NCBI GenBank assembly: GCA_964036665.1
Contig: OZ038531.1
Location: 12,338,168 to 12,402,167, forward strand
Direction: 5' to 3'
Source: Gordius sp. MW1
Taxonomy: Eukaryota > Nematomorpha > Gordioida > Gordea > Gordiidae
Length of the DNA: 64,000 bases
The number at the start of each line of letters is the position of its first letter. Positions within the stretch are counted from its first letter, which is position 1. The translations under genes and the position numbers were made by a program. The notes beneath the pieces are model-generated. The model had not been told where the DNA came from. It saw only the letters and a list, made by a program, of their open reading frames with translations, and ran no database searches. Of this stretch, positions 62,071-64,000 are shown piece after piece.

Positions 62071-62494
62071 TGTCTTTTGTCAAAATGAGAGTTTTCGCTG
62101 CTTAAAAGTTCTTTTCGGGAGTCAATCGGATAATAGGATTTTCAAATTGGCTTACTTTTATATATTTTTTCAAGCTCTTTCACATAAAATAACAAAAAAA
62201 ATATTTTTTTTCTTAGAAAATTTTCACATTTTTTTGTTTCAATACTATTCATCCGATGAAGTTGTCGTTTTCTGACGTGATTTACATGATAAAAAGTAAA
62301 AATTTATCCGGAGCAAAAAACTATTTCTTTAAAATCATGATTGCATAGAGCAGTTTTCAAAAATTAAGCACTCACGCTGCGATACAACCAACTAATAGCA
62401 ACAATAAAACGTTGTCTTTTGTCAAAATAAGAGTTTTCGCTGCTTAAAAGTTCTTTTCGGGAGTCAATCGAGGATAATAGGATTCTCAAATTGG

Positions 62495-62590
62495 CTTACT
62501 TTTATATATTTTTTCAAGCTCTTTCACATAAAATAACAAAAACTTACTTCTATGTATTTTTTCAAGCTCTTTCACATAAAATAACAAAAA
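62495..62590 (+). repeat. Second monomer with the 48-bp internal duplication
   Basis: Same 48-bp tandem duplication as at 60,410, with the repeat starting at 62,495 and 62,543. The second half reads CTTACTTCTATGTATTTTTT, sharing the TATGTA change with the other instance. The two monomers therefore descend from one duplicated ancestor. Confidence 0.92.
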
Positions 62591-62700
62591 AAATATTTTT
62601 TTTCTTAGAAAATTTTCACATTTTTTTGTTTCAATAGTAATCATCCGATGAAAGTTGTCGTACGTGATTTCCATGATAAAAAGTAAAAATTTATCCGGAG

Positions 62701-62731
62701 CAAAGAACTATTTCTTTAAAATAGTTCTTTG
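62701..62731 (+). repeat. Perfect 13-bp inverted repeat created inside a satellite B monomer
   Basis: CAAAGAACTATTT (62,701-62,713), a 5-base loop CTTTA, then AAATAGTTCTTTG (62,719-62,731). Other B monomers read CAAAAAACTATTTC and then AAAATCATGATTGCAT. The right arm has therefore replaced CATGATT with a copy of the left arm's complement, and the left arm's own unusual G is mirrored in it. This is the mark of a short template switch during replication. Confidence 0.93.
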
Positions 62732-64000
62732 CATAGAGCAGTTTTCAAAAATTGAGCAATCATGCAGCGATACAACCAACTAATAGCAACAATAAAACGT
62801 TGTCTTTTGTCAAAATGAGAGTTTTCGCTGCTTAAAAGTTCTTTTCGAAAGTCAATCGGATAATAGGATTTTCAAAGTGGCTTACATTTATATATTTTTT
62901 CAAGCTCTTTCAAATAAAATAAAAAAATAAATTTTTTTACCTCAAAACTTTTCACATTTTTTGATTCAATACTATTCATCCGATGAAAGTTGTCGTTTTC
63001 TGACGTGATTTCCATGATAAAAAGTAAAAATTTATCAGATTCTGAAAACAATTTCTTTAAAATCATGATTGCATGGAGCATGTTTCAAAAATTAAGCACT
63101 CACGCTGCGATACAACCAACTAATGGCAACTAAAACGTTGTCTTTTGTCAAAATGAGAGTTTTCGCTGCTTAAAAGTTCTTTTCGGGAGTCAATCGAGGA
63201 TAATAGGATTTTCAAAGTGGCTTACATTTATATATTTTTTCAAGCTCTTTCAAATAAAATAAAAAAAAATAAGTTTTTTTACCTCAAAACTTTTCACATT
63301 TTTTGATTCAATACTATTCATCCGATGAAAGTTGTCGTTTTCTGACGTGATTTCCATGATAAAAAGTAAAAATTTATCAGATTCTGAAAACAATTTCTTT
63401 AAAATCATGATTGCATGGAGCATGTTTCAAAAATTAAGCACTCACGCTGCGATACAACCAACTAATAGCAACAATAAAACGTTGTCTTTTGTCAAAATGA
63501 GAGTTTTCGCTGCTTAAAAGTTTTTTTGGGAGTCAATCGAGAATAGGATTCTCAAATTTGCTTACTTCTATATATTTTTTTAAGCTCTTTCACATACAAT
63601 AACAAAAAAAACATTTTTTTTCTTAGAAAATTTTCACATTTTTTTGTTTCAATACTATTCATCCGATGAAGTTGTCGTTTTCTGACGTGATTTCCATGAT
63701 AAAAAGTAAAAATTTATCCGGAGCAAAAAACTATTTCTTTAAAATCATGATTGCATAGAGCAGTTTTCAAAAATTAAGCACTCACGCTGCGATACAACCA
63801 ACTAATAGCAACAATAAAACGTTGTCTTTTGTCAAAATGAGAGTTTTCGCTGCATAAAAGTTCTTTTGGGGAGTCAATCGAGGATAATAGGATTTTCAAT
63901 TAGGCTTACTCTATATATTTTTAAAGCTCTTTCACATAAAATAACAAAAAAAATATTTTTTTTCTTATAAAATTTTCACATTTTTTTGTTTCAATACTAT

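Larger units (their letters stand above)
58977..64000 (+). repeat. Satellite B array, forward block (~15 monomers, runs off the window)
   Basis: Satellite B on the plus strand, beginning in mid-monomer with TAGCAACAATAAAACG and continuing to the window end. It carries the same B1, B2 and B3 monomer classes as the reverse block at 34.4-46.5 kb. The first ~1 kb is the most irregular part, with private substitutions such as TCGATGAAATAGTATTC and a shortened monomer near 59,690, where GAGTTTTAGTCAATCG has lost the CGCTGCTTAAAAGTTC segment. The array is cut by the window edge, so its full length is unknown. Confidence 0.96.

Noticed and set aside
1-64000. Naming the satellite or species (for example a known beetle or other insect satellite of similar length)
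   Set aside because: Monomer length and A+T-richness are shared by many unrelated satellites, and I do not recognise the consensus. A database search with one A and one B monomer would be decisive.
1-64000. Two-fold internal repeat of the monomer (2 x ~172 bp)
   Set aside because: I compared the two halves for shared words and found only short A/T-rich similarities, not a convincing half-period.

Overview
The whole 64 kb is one uninterrupted tandem satellite. I see no gene, RNA gene, transposon or single-copy spacer. The sequence is strongly A+T-rich (about 70% by eye in sampled lines) and built from roughly 186 copies of a 340-346 bp monomer. Arrays of this kind are typical of (peri)centromeric or subtelomeric heterochromatin in eukaryotic nuclear genomes. 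A monomer of about 345 bp is close to the length of two nucleosomes. The species cannot be named from the sequence.

There are two clearly separated monomer subfamilies. Satellite A has period ~344-345 bp and carries GTTGCGAT...ATCGCAAC, CTCGCAGCTTAAAACCTC and CATAGAATCGAAAAAAATAA. Satellite B has period ~342 bp and carries GCTGCGAT or GATGCGAT, TTTCGCTGCTTAAAAGTTC and ATAAAATAACAAAAAAAATA. The layout is A forward (1-34,400), B reverse (34,400-46,547), an in-register B/A switch inside a shared 33-37 bp tract (46,548-46,580), A reverse (46,581-58,977), then B forward (58,977-64,000). The two orientation switches are abrupt, out of register and share only one base at each join.

The main result is that this four-block mosaic reduces to one event. 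Turning the interval 34,400-58,976 (24,577 bp) around gives a simple A array followed by a B array, all in one orientation. The B-side join then restores an ordinary B monomer exactly (CCAACTAA + TAGCAAC), and the A-side join restores the A register with only 27 bp missing. An unusual A monomer type found just left of 34,400 also recurs just left of 58,977, as expected if these two places were once neighbours.

Within the blocks there is layered higher-order repeat (HOR) structure. A forward has a 4-mer of 1,377 bp, a pair of segments 9,294 bp apart and a nearly perfect 12-mer tandem duplication of 4,118 bp. A reverse has a 4-mer of 1,379 bp, a 5,172-bp-spaced duplication and a 1,370-bp-spaced duplication. 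B reverse has an 8-mer of 2,734 bp and a 3-mer of 1,027 bp. B forward has a dimer of 668/682 bp. Shared indels (14, 30, 86 and 48 bp) act as lineage tags. All open reading frames are short (86 codons or fewer) and repeat with the monomer, so I call none of them genes.
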